This document shows positions 53,442 through 64,000 of a stretch of DNA of 64,000 bases, in pieces. Under the pieces are notes generated by a model. That model did no database searches and was not told where the DNA came from. It worked only from the letters and a program-made list of their open reading frames with translations. A program made the position numbers and the translations under genes. Position 1 is the first letter of the stretch; the number at the start of each line of letters is the position of its first letter. The DNA comes from Cordia subcordata (lineage: Eukaryota > Streptophyta > Magnoliopsida > Boraginales > Cordiaceae): assembly GCA_028554755.1 (NCBI GenBank), contig JAPTOF010000007.1, positions 12,881,001 to 12,945,000 of the forward strand. The letters are read 5' to 3'.

Positions 53442-54831
53442 TCAGGATGCGCGATCATGGTGATCCTTGAAGTATTCTGTCATGTCTGATTTCATAGCAG
53501 CCACTTCTGAATCATTATGTTGCCTCCAAACAGTGAGCTCGTCCCATTGGCTTGTCATAGTCGCCCGCATTTCACCCATACCAGTGTTTAAAGCCTATAA
53601 TTGGGACAGAATCTGAGCCATCAAAGAAGGGTCTTCCTGTTGTCCCATTGAACTAGAACCAGCACCACAATGAATTTCTCTTCGGCGTTGCTCATCAATG
53701 TGCACTTGCTCCCTAGATTCTCTCAACACTCGTCTAAGAGTTGCTTCCTTAGTATTTTCCTCTTGTTCAGAGGTACTAACAACCATGGGTGTGGTTCCTG
53801 GTACGCCTATGTCGGGATTAGCCTCAATTTTCGGCCCTTCATCTTCTTCAAAGGTGATATCTACCCCAACAAGTATGTCATCAAGGTTTTGTGCAGTGGT
53901 GCCAAAGACAGGGTCGGTGAAAGTAATCCCCTTCTTAGTCCTATTCCTAATTGTAGCTTGAGTGCTTTGGGGCAAACTTTTGAAGGTCTCTCTATTTATG
54001 GGCTCCATATTGTACCAATAAATGCCCATGAAGTTCATATACAACATATCAAAATTCCAAGCAAACACTTTATATGGAGCATTTGAAGATATGTTGAAAT
54101 GAGAGAAAAAATGCATTAAGGCCATACCACAACCAAGAGTGGTCGTTTTTCCTCCATCTTTTCCACTAATATGTAACATATGTTGAAGGATTAGGAAAGG
54201 CAAGGCTATCTCCTTTTTTTCCCTAAGGCTATAATAGATATAAGCATCCATGACTGGAATTTTGCCTTCATTGATATTTCTAGGGAGAATTACTTCGCTC
54301 ATAATTTTAAGAGCAAGTCTCATATTAACATCAACATCTCTCAATAATGGAATAATCAAATTGGGATCCTTAGGCCCTACTTTCTCCCACATATATTTTT
54401 TGACTTCACCCGGGGTGGCGGTTCCCTTAATTCCTTCTGGCCATCCTTGACTATTGTAGTGGCCTTCCCCATCAATAGGTATATGAAATATTTCATGTAA
54501 AGTTTCCTCCTTAAGCACAAATTTTACCCCACAAACTGTAGAAGATAATTCAAGTTTTGGGCTACTACAATATATCTCTAGATTTTCATAAAACTCAATT
54601 ACTAATTTGTCTTACACATCACAATGTAGATGTAGAAACGCAGACCATCTATCAAATAACGGCAAGATATCGATGCCAGCAAAGTCAGAGTCCACGATAT
54701 ATTTACCGTATAAAATTAATTGCTTGCCTTGAATCTTGGATACCAGAGGTGGTGGTGGTGGAGGAGATTGAGTTCTTGGCCTTTTCCCTTTTTTTTCCAC
54801 GTGCTTGACTTCTTCCCCTTGGATTCACCAT
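53442..54831 (-). pseudogene. Extra ORF in envelope position of the Sirevirus-like element
   Basis: A sense-orientation ORF between pol and the 3' LTR, about 460 codons counted from ATG 54831 to the TGA at 53442-53444. It is broken by a frameshift in an A-run near 54790, an in-frame TAA at 54612-54614 and an in-frame TAG at 53595-53597. Outside these the frame is continuous. The N-terminus is basic, then has a run of prolines. The middle has IEFYENLEIYCSS, KEETLHEIFHIPIDGEGHY and LHISGKDGGKTTTLGCGMAL. This looks like the plant domain labelled putative plant transposon protein rather than a membrane glycoprotein. The C-terminus is polar and looks coiled-coil. I see no clear signal peptide or membrane helix. 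Some Sireviruses carry an env-like gene here; an envelope function is not shown by the sequence. Confidence 0.65.
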
Positions 54832-55034
54832 GATTTTGCGTTATTTTTGCAAGAATAATCGGTGAAAAACTTTGTTTTTGAAGTGGGCAAGCAAATGTTA
54901 AGAAGAAATTTGGAAGAAAACGGTTGAAAATTGAAGATTTTGAGATGGGTTTTGGAGAGTTTGGCTAGGGTTTAAAAAATTTAATAGAATGTAATGAATT
55001 TGGGGTGAAAAACCCCCAATTTTTAACCTTGTCC

Positions 55035-55140
55035 GCGTTCAGTCGGTCGACCGGCTAGGTCGACCGGCCGGATCAAAGAGCATATTAGAAAGTTGTGTTT
55101 TAGCCGGACACCTAAGGCCTTAGTCGGTCGACCGGCTGGG
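55035..55140. promoter_or_regulatory. GTCGAC-palindrome cassette between pol and the extra ORF
   Basis: GTCGGTCGACCGGCT and AGGTCGACCGGCCGGATCA (about 55042-55074) are followed by TAGCCGGACACCTAAGGCC and TAGTCGGTCGACCGGCT (about 55101-55137). The order and spacing match 34815-34912 in an unrelated LTR. It sits about 200-300 bp upstream of the extra ORF start (54831), where an internal promoter could lie. That role is only a hypothesis. Confidence 0.5.
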
Positions 55141-55203
55141 TCAGAAGGTGCACAAATTTCTTATTTTTCATACCCAAGCCACATAAACACATATATATGC
55201 CAT

Positions 55204-57537
55204 TTAACCACATTTTATCATTCCAATTTCTCTCCTAATCTTGCAAAATTGATCCTCATGCAAAGGTTTAGTGAAAATATCAGCAACTTGATGTAAAGTA
55301 TCAACAAATTCAAGAGTTATATCACCTTTTGATACATGATCTCTAATGAAATGATGCCTAATCTCAATATGCTTAGTTCTTGAGTGTTGAATTGGATTCT
55401 TAGTAAGATTAATTGCACTAGTATTATCACAATATATAGGAATATGATCATACTTCAATCCATAATTAAGTAAATTTTGTTTCATCCACAATATTTGAGC
55501 CACACAACTACCAGCTGCAATATATTCAGCTTCGGTGGTAGAAATGGCAACGTTATTTTGTTTCCTACAAGACCAAGATACTAAGGAATGTCCTAGGAAT
55601 TGGCATGTTCCACTAGTGCTCTTACGATCTACTTTGCAACCAGCATAGTCAGCATCAGAAAAACCACATAGATCAAATGACGTTCCTTTAACATACTAGA
55701 GCCCTAAATTAATTGTTTCCTTAAGATATCTAATTATTCTTTTTACAGCTGTTAAGTGAATTTCCTTAGAATTGGATTGAAATCTAGCACATAAGCATAC
55801 TGAGAACATGATATCAGGTCTAGAGGCGGTTAAATATAATAGGCTACCGATCATACCTTTATATTTTTCTCGTCTACTGATTTACCTTTCTCATTTTTAT
55901 CTAGCTTTGTTGAGGGGTTCATGGGAGTTCCAATCTCTTTTGCATCTTCAAGTCCAAATTTCTTTTTGATTTCCTTGGTGTATTTGGCTTGATTTATGAA
56001 GATCCCCTCTTTTGCTTGGTTGATTTGGAGTCCGAGGAAGAAAGTTAATTCTCCCATGATGCTCATCTTGAACTCCTTGTGCATGCACTTTGAAAAATTC
56101 TCACACAAGGAAACATTAGTAGCACCAAAAATTATATCATCTACATAGATTTGGACAAGTAGAATGTCATTGTCTTTTCTTTTGATAAATAGGGTTGAAT
56201 CAAGTTTTCCTCTTTCAAAATTGTTTTCTATCAAAAATCCACTAAGTCTTTCATACCAAGCTCTAGGAGCTTGCTTTAAGCCATATAAAGCCTTTTCTAG
56301 TTAAAAAAACATGATTAGGAAAGCATGAATCTTCAAAACCGGAGGGTTGTTCAACATAAACTTCTTCTTCAATGAATCCATTTAAAAATGCACTTTTCAC
56401 ATCCATTTGATAAAGCTTAAAGTCCATGTGACATGCAAATGCAAGTAATATACGAATGGATTCGAGTCTAGCTACAGGAGCATAAGTTTCATCATAATCA
56501 ATTCCTTCTTCTTGATTGTATCCTTGTGCAACTAGTCTAGCCTTATTCTTAGTCACTATTCCAGCTTCATCTAGTTTGTTTCTGAATACCCATTTGGTTC
56601 CTATTACCGATCTATCTTTAGGTCTTTCAACTAGCTTCCAAACTTTATTTCTCTCAAATTGATTGAGTTCTTCTTGCATTGCCATTATCCAATTTTCATC
56701 TAATAGAGCTTCTTTTACATTTTTGGGTTCACTATGAGAAATAACTGCATGATGCTCACAAAAAGTACTAATATTTAGCCTAGTTCTTACTCCTTCATTT
56801 GGATCACCGAGAATAAGATCTTGAGGATGGTTTCTCACGAACTTCCAACTCTTTGGTAGATCTTCATGAGGTTCTTTTGTTTCATCATCTTTGTTTGAGC
56901 AATGTTTATTTTCCTCATTTGCTTGAGATCTCCTTTCTTGAAGTTCTTCTTCTTGCTTCGTTGGTTTTTCTTTGTCTTTTGAAGTTGGATCTTCAAGTGT
57001 TGTCTTTTCCAAAAGAAAACCTACATCATCAATTTCCTTTCTCGGCTCAAATGGATTAGTCTCATCAAATGTAACATGTATTGATTCTTCTACAACAAGA
57101 GTTCTCTTATTATATACCCTATATGCTTTGCTTTTTGTGGAATAACCTAAGAATATTCCTTCATCGAATTTAGCATCAAATTTTCTTAAGTGGTCCTTAG
57201 TGTTTAGAATAAAACATTTACAACCAAATACCTTGAAATATGATATTTTAGGTGTTTTGCTATGCCATAGTTCATATGGAGTTTTGTGTAAAATAGGTCT
57301 AATCAATACTCTATTTTGCACATAGCATGCAGTATTTATGGCTTCACTCCAAAAATATGTTGGCAAGTTGTGTTCTTTTAGCATAGTTCTTGCCATTTCT
57401 TGTAATGTACGATTCTTCCTCTCTACTACCCCATTTTGTTGAGGAGTACGAGGGGCCGAAAAGTTTTGCTCAATGCCATGTTCATCACAAAAGTTCATGA
57501 AAGGAGTATTCACATATTCGGTGTCATTATCACTACG
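55204..57537 (-). pseudogene. Sirevirus-like pol, downstream part: integrase C-terminal half, reverse transcriptase, RNase H
   Basis: The longest frame, 57513-56263, has integrase landmarks [35 protein letters not shown] and [11 protein letters not shown]. After an acidic linker comes reverse transcriptase, with [20 protein letters not shown] and [21 protein letters not shown] frameshift near 56290 leads to 56234-55851, with VQIYVDDIIFGATN intact. Another frameshift near 55853 and a TAG near 55696 precede RNase H, which ends at 55204 with KHIEIRHHFIRDHVSKGDI and ADIFTKPLHEDQF. Its 5' neighbour, the integrase N-terminal half, lies 4.2 kb away at 61786 because of the hAT insertion. Confidence 0.9.
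57530..57537. repeat. Left target duplication of the hAT element (TCACTACG)
   Basis: Eight bases, identical to 61786-61793. The 8-bp length is diagnostic of hAT transposition. The target lies in the integrase coding region of the Sirevirus-like element. Confidence 0.93.
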
Positions 57538-57944
57538 TAGGGGTGAGCAAAAACCAAACCGAACCGAATTGAGTTCGGTTTATTCGGTTCGGTTATTCGA
57601 TTTATTCGGTTCGGTTTGGTTTTTTTAGGGAAAAAAATTGATCTATTCGATTCGGTTTAGGTAGCTAAAAGATTAACCGAATAGATCAAATTAACCGAAT
57701 TATTAATTTTATATATTAAAAATATTTAATATTTTATATATGATATGCATTTAAAAATTTTAATACTATAATATTTAAAAATACTATATATATTATCATT
57801 TTAAAATACTATATATATATATATATATTATCATTTTAATATATATAATATGGCCTATTTCAAAATACTATAATATTCATTTAAAAAAATATTTAATTTA
57901 ACATTTTAATTTTTTAACCCTAGATCTAGAATCTTTCCTCTCAC

Positions 57945-59041
57945 TCTCTGTCTCTCTCAGTCACTCCCGCAGCCACTCCCTCTTTCCTCTCACTCTGCCT
58001 CCCTCTTTCCTCTCACTCTCTTACTCTCTCAGTCACTCCCGCCTGGAGCCTCTGCCTTCAGTTCAAGCTTCAACCAAAAGTCCAAAATCTCACTCACCCC
58101 CGTCTTCCGCAACGCCGCCTCTGCCCTCTACTTTCTCTAACCACGACCAGGTACTCTCGTAGATTTTTTTTTTTTAAAGTTATCTTGTAGATTTTTTTTT
58201 TTTAAAGTTATCTTGTAGATTTTTTTCTTCAATGGAAATGCCAAATCTTTGGAAGATCCGAAATTTGCTTGCTGAAGATTCACATGGTGTTATATTATAT
58301 TATATATTATAATATGTGAACAGTGCTTGGTAAATAGGAGACGTCCATACCAAATCAGGATTACTCACTTTCAATAGAAGAGTTTTTGCATGAAATAGAT
58401 ATCTTTTTCTTTTCTTCATGAATTTATATTTTCTTGGCTTGATTGTTGGTTCAATTTTGACTCGCTAATTTCATGTGTATTTTTTCTTTCCGTCTTCTGA
58501 TATTGACTTATCTAAAGTTAGTTGTCTCTAGCTTGAGAAGGCTGCATGTGTTTTTAACATGCAGAGTGCTGACAGATGTTCTGGAAATTTCATGGTGCTT
58601 GTAAGATTTTCTAAAGTTAGCTAACAGGGACGAGTAATATATTAAAACAAAATAGTATTCAAGTAATCTTGCATCTGAACTACCGCCATTGAATGCTTAT
58701 CTAAGATCATTGCAATCAAAAGTTAGTAATATATATTATATTACATACTTGATTTTCTCAAGCTGTACTTTCTTTACTTTTCTATGTAAGAATTATAAAA
58801 AGAGGACCCTACATTATCTGATGATGTCCATATGATAACTTCACAATGAATTAAGTTAAAGAGCTGCGACACATGTAATTTTGCATAACCCAATATTATG
58901 TCTGTTCTGTACATCTGTACATCTCTCTACTGTTGAGTAAGACCATTATAAAGGTTATAGAAATAAATGGTCGTATTCATCTTATTGTTGCATTTGATGT
59001 AGATGTCATAAGTCGGTGATTCAGATAACATTGAGGAGAAC
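57945..59041 (+). other. Leader region and probable 5' intron of the hAT transposase gene
   Basis: It contains a CT-rich segment with repeated CACTCCCGC and TCACTCTC words (57945-58050) and a donor-like CGACCAG|GTACTCTC near 58151. Two and a half copies of a ~26-bp unit CTTGTAGATTTTTTTT..AAAGTTAT lie at about 58158-58220. An acceptor-like TTTGATGTAG|ATGTC lies near 59002. An intron in the 5' leader between these sites is plausible. No protein-coding signal was seen. Confidence 0.45.
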
Positions 59042-61199
59042 ATGGAAGGCAGTCAGCCTCAACCCACAAGTGAAACCGGCACAGTAACTTCAAAACCAAA
59101 AAGAAAAGCCATGAAATCGAGATCGGAGGTATGGGATCACTTCACTAAGTTTACCAATGATGAAGGAGAGATAAAAGGTAAGTGCAATTATTGTGCTAGA
59201 GAATTTTATTGCAATCCAAAGAAAAATGGGACTACTGCTTTGAGATCTCATATGTCAAATTGCAAAAAATTTCCTCATAGTGTAGACACTAAGCAAACTC
59301 AATTGAGCTTGCAAGCCTCTTTGACGGGTCAAGTAGGGGATACTCGAGAATGTACTTTAGGGGCATGGAGATTTGACCAAGAGGGCATTAGAAAAGCTTT
59401 TACTTTCATGATTATTGTTGATGAGCTACCTTTTAAGTTTGCAGAGGGTTTTGGTTTTAGACACTTCATGTCTCAAGCATGCCCTAGGTTTCGTATTCCT
59501 TCACGTTGGACAGTGTCAAGAGATTGTTATGAGCTTTATTTTTCTGAAAAAATAAAGTTGAAAAAAATGTTCAAAGAGACTGATCAAAGAGTGTGTCTCA
59601 CTACTGATACTTGGACATCGCAACAAAGAATTAATTTTATTTGCCTCACAGCCCATTGGATTGACAATGGATGGAAATTGCATAAAAAGATAATTAATTT
59701 TTGTCCAATTTCCAGTCATAAGGGGAAGGACTTGGGTAGAGAAATTGTGGGTTGCTTAAATGATTGGGGAATTGATAAGGTGTTCACGATGTGATTGATA
59801 ATGCAAGTTCCAATGATGTTGCAATTGGGTTTTTAAGGGAAAAGATTAATCAATAGGGAACTAGCATTATGAAATGTGCCCATCTTCATATGAGTGCATT
59901 GCTCACATAGTTAATTTGGTGGTTACTGATGGATTGAAGGAGATTGGGGATTCGGTCAAGCGAATTAGAGATGTTGTACGTTATGTTAGACAATCTCCAG
60001 CTAGGTTGAGGAAGTTTAAAGAGTGTGCTGAAAATGAAAAATTTCAATATAAAAAATCATTTTGCATAGATTTCTCTACTAAATGGAACTCAACTTATTT
60101 GATGATAGAGACTGCTGAAAAATATGAACTTGCATTTAGAAGTTTTGAAGATCAAGAACCTGCATTTAGATATGAGTTGGAAGATGAATTTCATGGAGTG
60201 CCTTCTAGTGATGATTGGAATAATGCTAGACGAATGTTGATTTACTTGAGAGTTTTTTATTCACTCACTTTAAAAGTTTCGGTTCCTTGTATGTTACCTC
60301 TAATAGATTTTTTCAAGAAATTTTTGGGGTTCATACACTATTGCAAGAGATGTTGGATGAGGATGATTCAGATGTAAGAATGATGGCATTGAGAATGAAA
60401 CAAAAATTTGACAAATATTGGGGGGATCCTAAAAAGATGAATCCGATGATTTATTTAGCTGTTGTACTTGATCCTCGACAAAAGCTGGACTGTGTGCAAT
60501 TTGCCATTTTGAAAATGTATAATGGTGAAATAGGAATTGAAATGGGGAATAATGTTAAAGAGTTGATATATTCTTTGTTCTATGAATACAAGAACAAGCT
60601 AGCACCTGAAGAACATGGTGAAAAAAGAAGTGATCAGGACATGGACTTGAGCATAGAAACTGATGATGCTGCAAAGAAAGCTTGGATTAAGATGCAATTA
60701 GAATACAAGAGATGCAAAATGGAGAAGGATGGAGAGAGTAATAGTAAATCAGAATTGGATAAGTACCTTGGTGAAGACATTGAACAAGAAAATGATGAGT
60801 TTGACATATTAGAGTGGTGGAAGATTAATAGTTCTAGATTTCCCATCCTTTCTGTTATGGTTAAAGATATATTGGCCATTCCAATCTCCACTGTTGCATC
60901 AGAGTCTGCATTCAGCACTGGTGGTCGTGTTCTTGATGCATTTAGAAGCTCTTTAAGTCCTAAATTGGTACAAGCTTTGCTATGCGCACAGGATTGGCTT
61001 CGTCCATCATCAGTACCAATTAATGTTAAAGAAGATTTACAAGAGATTGAGAAATTTGAAAAGGTGATATGTCATGTATTTAGTTTATTTTTCCTCCTTT
61101 TAGTTATGTACTCTTTAGTTTCATTATTGATTTATAAATTTGGTTTCTTTTCAGGGTTGCAAAACGTTGCTTTGGAGCCGGCACTTGAGATTGTATGAA
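59042..61199 (+). pseudogene. hAT transposase (BED zinc finger, RICESLEEPER-like), disrupted
   Basis: It starts MEGSQPQPTSETG at 59042. BED finger: VWDHFTKFTNDEG, then C-N-Y-C and H-M-S-N-C (about residues 30-75). The catalytic-core region contains CLTTDTWTSQQRINFICLTA (about 59597-59656), CIAHIVNLVV (about 59893) and FCIDFSTKWNSTYLM (about 60063). The C-terminal hAT dimerisation domain contains ILEWWKINSSRFPILSVMVK and AIPISTVASESAFSTGGRVL (about 60808-60935). Breaks: a frameshift near 59790 with the first frame ending at 59794; an in-frame TAG near 59852; a frameshift near 59880; and another near 60285-60300. A GT..AG pair at 61064-61154 may be a last intron. The gene cannot make a full transposase. 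Confidence 0.85.
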
Positions 61200-61785
61200 C
61201 AGTTGAAGCAATTTGAAGAGAGCCACTTAATATTATTGGGACTTTTATTGTTATTTGAACAATTGAAGCTATTGAGGCTTTGTAATGTTAATGTTGTTAG
61301 AACTATTAGTTTAAACATCGTATTTCTTGTTGTGGGAACTTAAGCATGTTGTTGACTTGCTGTTGTGGTCATTTGTGTGGACTTTAGTTTTACTATTGTA
61401 TTTCTTGTTGTGGGACTTTATGACTTTATGTTACATTTTATGTTGTTGGGACTTTGAAAATTTAAATGTTGTATTTTATTTGTTGGTGTTACATTAGGTG
61501 CCTTTACACTATATAAATTTATAATTATATAGCTTAATTGAGCTTTTTAATTTGTAACAGGTTTTGTTGTATTTAATACAAAAATGTATTATTTTTCATC
61601 TTTAGCTTTTTCTTGCTCAATTTCGGTTTTCACCGAACCGAACCGAATAGGCCAAAATGTATTTTGATTTCAGTTTTTTCGGTTTTCCAGTAATTCGGTT
61701 CGGTTCGGTTTGGTTTTGAGGATTTAAAAAACTTCGGTTCGGTTCGGTCTATTCGGTTCTGTTAATAACCGAATGCTCACCCCTA

Positions 61786-61793
61786 TCACTACG
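61786..61793. repeat. Right target duplication of the hAT element (TCACTACG)
   Basis: Identical to 57530-57537. Removing the transposon and one copy restores a continuous integrase reading frame through the site. Confidence 0.93.
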
Positions 61794-62600
61794 GATGCAA
61801 GTTATAAAATAGTCTTTCTCATTTTGCACTTTCTACACAATCTTGCAAATTCATTGAAGGCATCATTTTTATGTGCAAGAAACATGACCCATGTAAATCT
61901 AGTGTAATCATCAACTACAACAAATGTATACCTAGATCCTCCTAAGCTTGCCACATCAATGGGTCCAAACAAATCCATTTGTAGTAGTTGTAATGCTCTA
62001 TTTGTTGAAACTTTATTTAGGGATTTGAAGGATGTTTTACGTTGTTTTCCTAGTTCGCAAGCATCACAGATTTTATCTTTTCCAAATTTTAGCTTTGGTA
62101 GTTCTCTAACTAGATCATGCTTTGATAAATCATTCAATAAGCTCATGCTAGCATGTCCTAATCTTCTATGCCATAACCAAGCATTATCATGCACAACAGA
62201 TAAACATTTAACATGTTGACATATATGTTTATAAATTTCAATTTTGTAAACATTTTCATTTCTCTTAGCTACAAATAACACATTTTCATTTCCACATTCA
62301 TACACAAGGCATTTAGACGATTGAAAAACGACTTTATGACCTTTGTCACATAATTGACTAATGCTAAGTAGATTAAATTTTAGACCTTCTACTAGTAGAA
62401 CATTGTGTATAGCAAGAGAATTTTCATTACCAATGCTTCCTTTTCCAATAATTTTTCCTTTTCCATTGTCCCCAAAGGTAACATCTCCTCCTTTTGTCCT
62501 TTGTAGTTTGTAGAAAAGTGAAGAGTTCCCCGTCATGTGCTTGGAACAACCACTATCTAAGATCCATTTTATTTTTCTTGAATTGCTTTCATTGCATACC
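61786..62600 (-). pseudogene. Sirevirus-like pol, upstream part: protease and integrase N-terminal half
   Basis: Protease WILDSGCSKHMTGN (about 62575-62535) keeps the D-S-G triplet. The frame 62536-61802 continues with HNVLLVEGLKFNLLSISQLC, GAG-pre-integrase WLWHRRLGHASMSLLNDLSK, CDACELGKQRKTSF and the start of the integrase core, LLQMDLFGPIDVASLGGSRY and VVVDDYTRFTWVMF. A stop at about 61802, near the hAT insertion, shows decay independent of the insertion. It continues across the transposon at 57537. Confidence 0.88.
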
Positions 62601-64000
62601 TACACACATGAAATTCAAATGCAATTCTTTATTTTGGGGTTCCCAACACCTTGGGTCCTTGGCGTTAGTTTACTTTTTGTTTTTGACCACCCATTTAGGT
62701 CTTTGCCAATACGGAACATATGATCCCTTATAACGAATTTTCTTATAATAACAATGAGTAGATACATGTCCTTTCTTTTCACAATAGGTACAAATAACGT
62801 TTGACTTTGGTGGAGAAGAGGATGTAGAGGTAGAAGCCTTGACAAAATAAGTTTTGAAATATTTTTGATTAATATTAGATTTGTATCCAATACCACTCTT
62901 ATCAAAGACATTTTTTGACTTCCAAGAAATTTTTCAAAATTTTCTTTGCCATTAGTAAATTTTTGAATAATTCCATTCAAATCCATATTTTTCTTTTTCA
63001 AATCTTTAACCTCTTTTTCAATTTTTATAAAATCCTCGGCATATGAATCATTTTCTTTTTCTAAGATATCTACTTTTTCAATAAGAGAGGCATTTTTCTT
63101 TTCCAAGATTTCCTTTTCATTAAGAACAAGTTGTAAACTTTTATGCATTTGCTTGTTTTTTGCCAAAGCTAAGGATAAATCATCATGTAATTTAGCAAAT
63201 GCATCTTTTAGTTCATCAAAACTACATTCTTCTTCCTCTTCTTCACTATATGAATAATAAATAGATAAAGATGGTGAAGATAGTACCTCATCCTCATTGG
63301 CCATGAGGCAAAAGTTGGCTACCTCATGATGCTCTTCCTCATCTTCTTCGATTTCGGAGAAGTCCCATGTGGCCTTGAGCGTGTTTCCTTCCTTTTTCTT
63401 TGAGAGCTTAGGACAATTTGCTTTTATATGTCCCGGCTTGTTGCAATTAAAGCATTTTAGCTCATCTTTTGCATCTTTTATCTTTTTGAAGTCCTTGCCT
63501 TCTTTTCCTTTCTTCTTCCAATTTGTGTTGTTTGAAAAAGCCCCTTTCCTCATCTTTCTATATTTCATAAACCTTTTGAAATTCGGGCTAGAAGTGCAAT
63601 TTCTTCATCTTCCGAGTCATCATCATCTTCTTCATCATCAGTTGATGGATATTTTGATGCAACGAGAGCAATGGACTTCTTTGCTTTCCTTTCTTCTTCT
63701 TCATGATCTTTTATCTCAAGCTCATGAGTCATGAGTGACCCAATGAACTCATTGAGCTCCAATGTATTCAAGTCCTTTGCTTCCTTTATTGCCGTGACTT
63801 TAGGTTGCCATGATGATGGCAAGCTCCTTAGCACTTTCCTTACCTTCTCTACATTTGAATAATCTTTACCAAGAGCTTTCAAACCATTAGTGATTTCAAC
63901 AAATCTAGAAAACATTTGTTCAACATTTTCATTTGGAAGCATCTTGAATAATTCATATCTATGTACAAGCATAGCAATCCTAGATTCTTTCACTTGGCTA
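62601..64000 (-). pseudogene. Sirevirus-like gag (UBN2, coiled coil, zinc knuckle), partial at window end
   Basis: 63993-63565 is UBN2 gag: MLVHRYELFKMLPNENVEQM, LRSLPSSWQPKVTAIKEAKD and an acidic DDEEDDDDSEDEE tail. After a frameshift at about 63570, 63568-62615 has the zinc knuckle CFNCNKPGHIKANC (about 63455), an acidic segment, then a long Lys/Glu heptad-like region (about 63190-62950) predicted as coiled coil. A frameshift at about 62920 leads to the stretch before the protease. The gag start and 5' LTR should lie within about 1.8 kb beyond the window, judging from the copy at 1-1772. Confidence 0.87.

Larger units (their letters stand above)
57538..61785 (+). mobile_element. hAT (Ac-like) DNA transposon, 4248 bp
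   Basis: Perfect 12-bp terminal inverted repeats TAGGGGTGAGCA (57538-57549) and TGCTCACCCCTA (61774-61785), with 8-bp target duplication TCACTACG on both sides. Both subterminal regions (57555-57690 and 61620-61770) are packed with TTCGGTT/AACCGAA words, the likely transposase binding sites. A CT-rich leader (57945-58050) and a decayed transposase gene on the plus strand lie inside. The intact ends mean it could still be moved in trans. Perfect ends and target duplication suggest a younger insertion than the host element. Confidence 0.95.

Noticed and set aside
53670..54450. Plus-strand ORFs of 87-138 residues opposite the extra retroelement ORF
   Set aside because: They are antisense to a longer sense frame that fits the element's orientation.

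Overview
The window looks like nuclear DNA of a flowering plant, most likely a eudicot. It is AT-rich and has spliced GT..AG genes. It carries many plant Ty1/copia retrotransposons with initiator-tRNA-Met-type primer sites, a hAT transposon, Mutator-type MITEs and one plant-specific LRR receptor kinase. No bacterial operons, CRISPR arrays, rRNA or convincing tRNA genes are visible.

Layout. (1) 1-10.9 kb is nested retroelement debris. The 5' end of a Sirevirus-like copia (minus strand, 5' LTR 432-1772) is followed by a decayed plus-strand copia (about 6594-9054, 3' LTR from 9055). That copia seems to be split by a ~2 kb LTR (2681-6593), which is itself split by another LTR (2971-4856). (2) 10.9-21.5 kb is AT-rich intergenic DNA with microsatellites, two Mutator-type foldback MITEs (15516-15897 and 18256-18658, each with a 9-bp target duplication), a 324-bp tandem duplication, a possible tRNA-derived SINE and a fragment of a ribosomal protein L32 gene. 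(3) 21752-25075 holds the only apparently intact host gene, a 1043-residue LRR receptor-like kinase of the EFR/Xa21/At3g47570 type (non-RD kinase, one intron in the kinase domain). (4) 25-30.3 kb is AT-rich with local tandem duplications.

(5) 30317-37398 is a complete but decayed copia element (LTRs about 265 bp, TSD TAAAA). Its gag is interrupted by a 2099-bp solo LTR (34286-36384, TSD ATACT) of the same family as the one at 2681-6593. (6) 37.5-43.5 kb holds two more minus-strand copia elements. (7) 43.5-47.4 kb holds a Ty3/gypsy gag and probable LTR. (8) About 47.6-48.6 kb is a LINE fragment. (9) About 48.6-64 kb is a three-level nest: a copia (48575-51642) is split by a Sirevirus-like element (51643 to beyond 64000), whose integrase is split by a 4248-bp hAT transposon (57538-61785, perfect 12-bp TIRs and 8-bp TSD).

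The most notable signals are these. A GC-rich cassette built around the palindrome AGCCGGTCGACCGGCT occurs in the Sirevirus-like LTR, in the spacer before its extra ORF, and in the unrelated ~2.1 kb LTR family. The Sirevirus-like copy has an extra, envelope-position ORF (53442-54831) between pol and the 3' LTR. A MITE can be compared with its own empty site in a neighbouring tandem copy. All retroelement and transposon genes seen carry frameshifts or stops. All comparisons are by eye, so repeat boundaries without a TSD are approximate.
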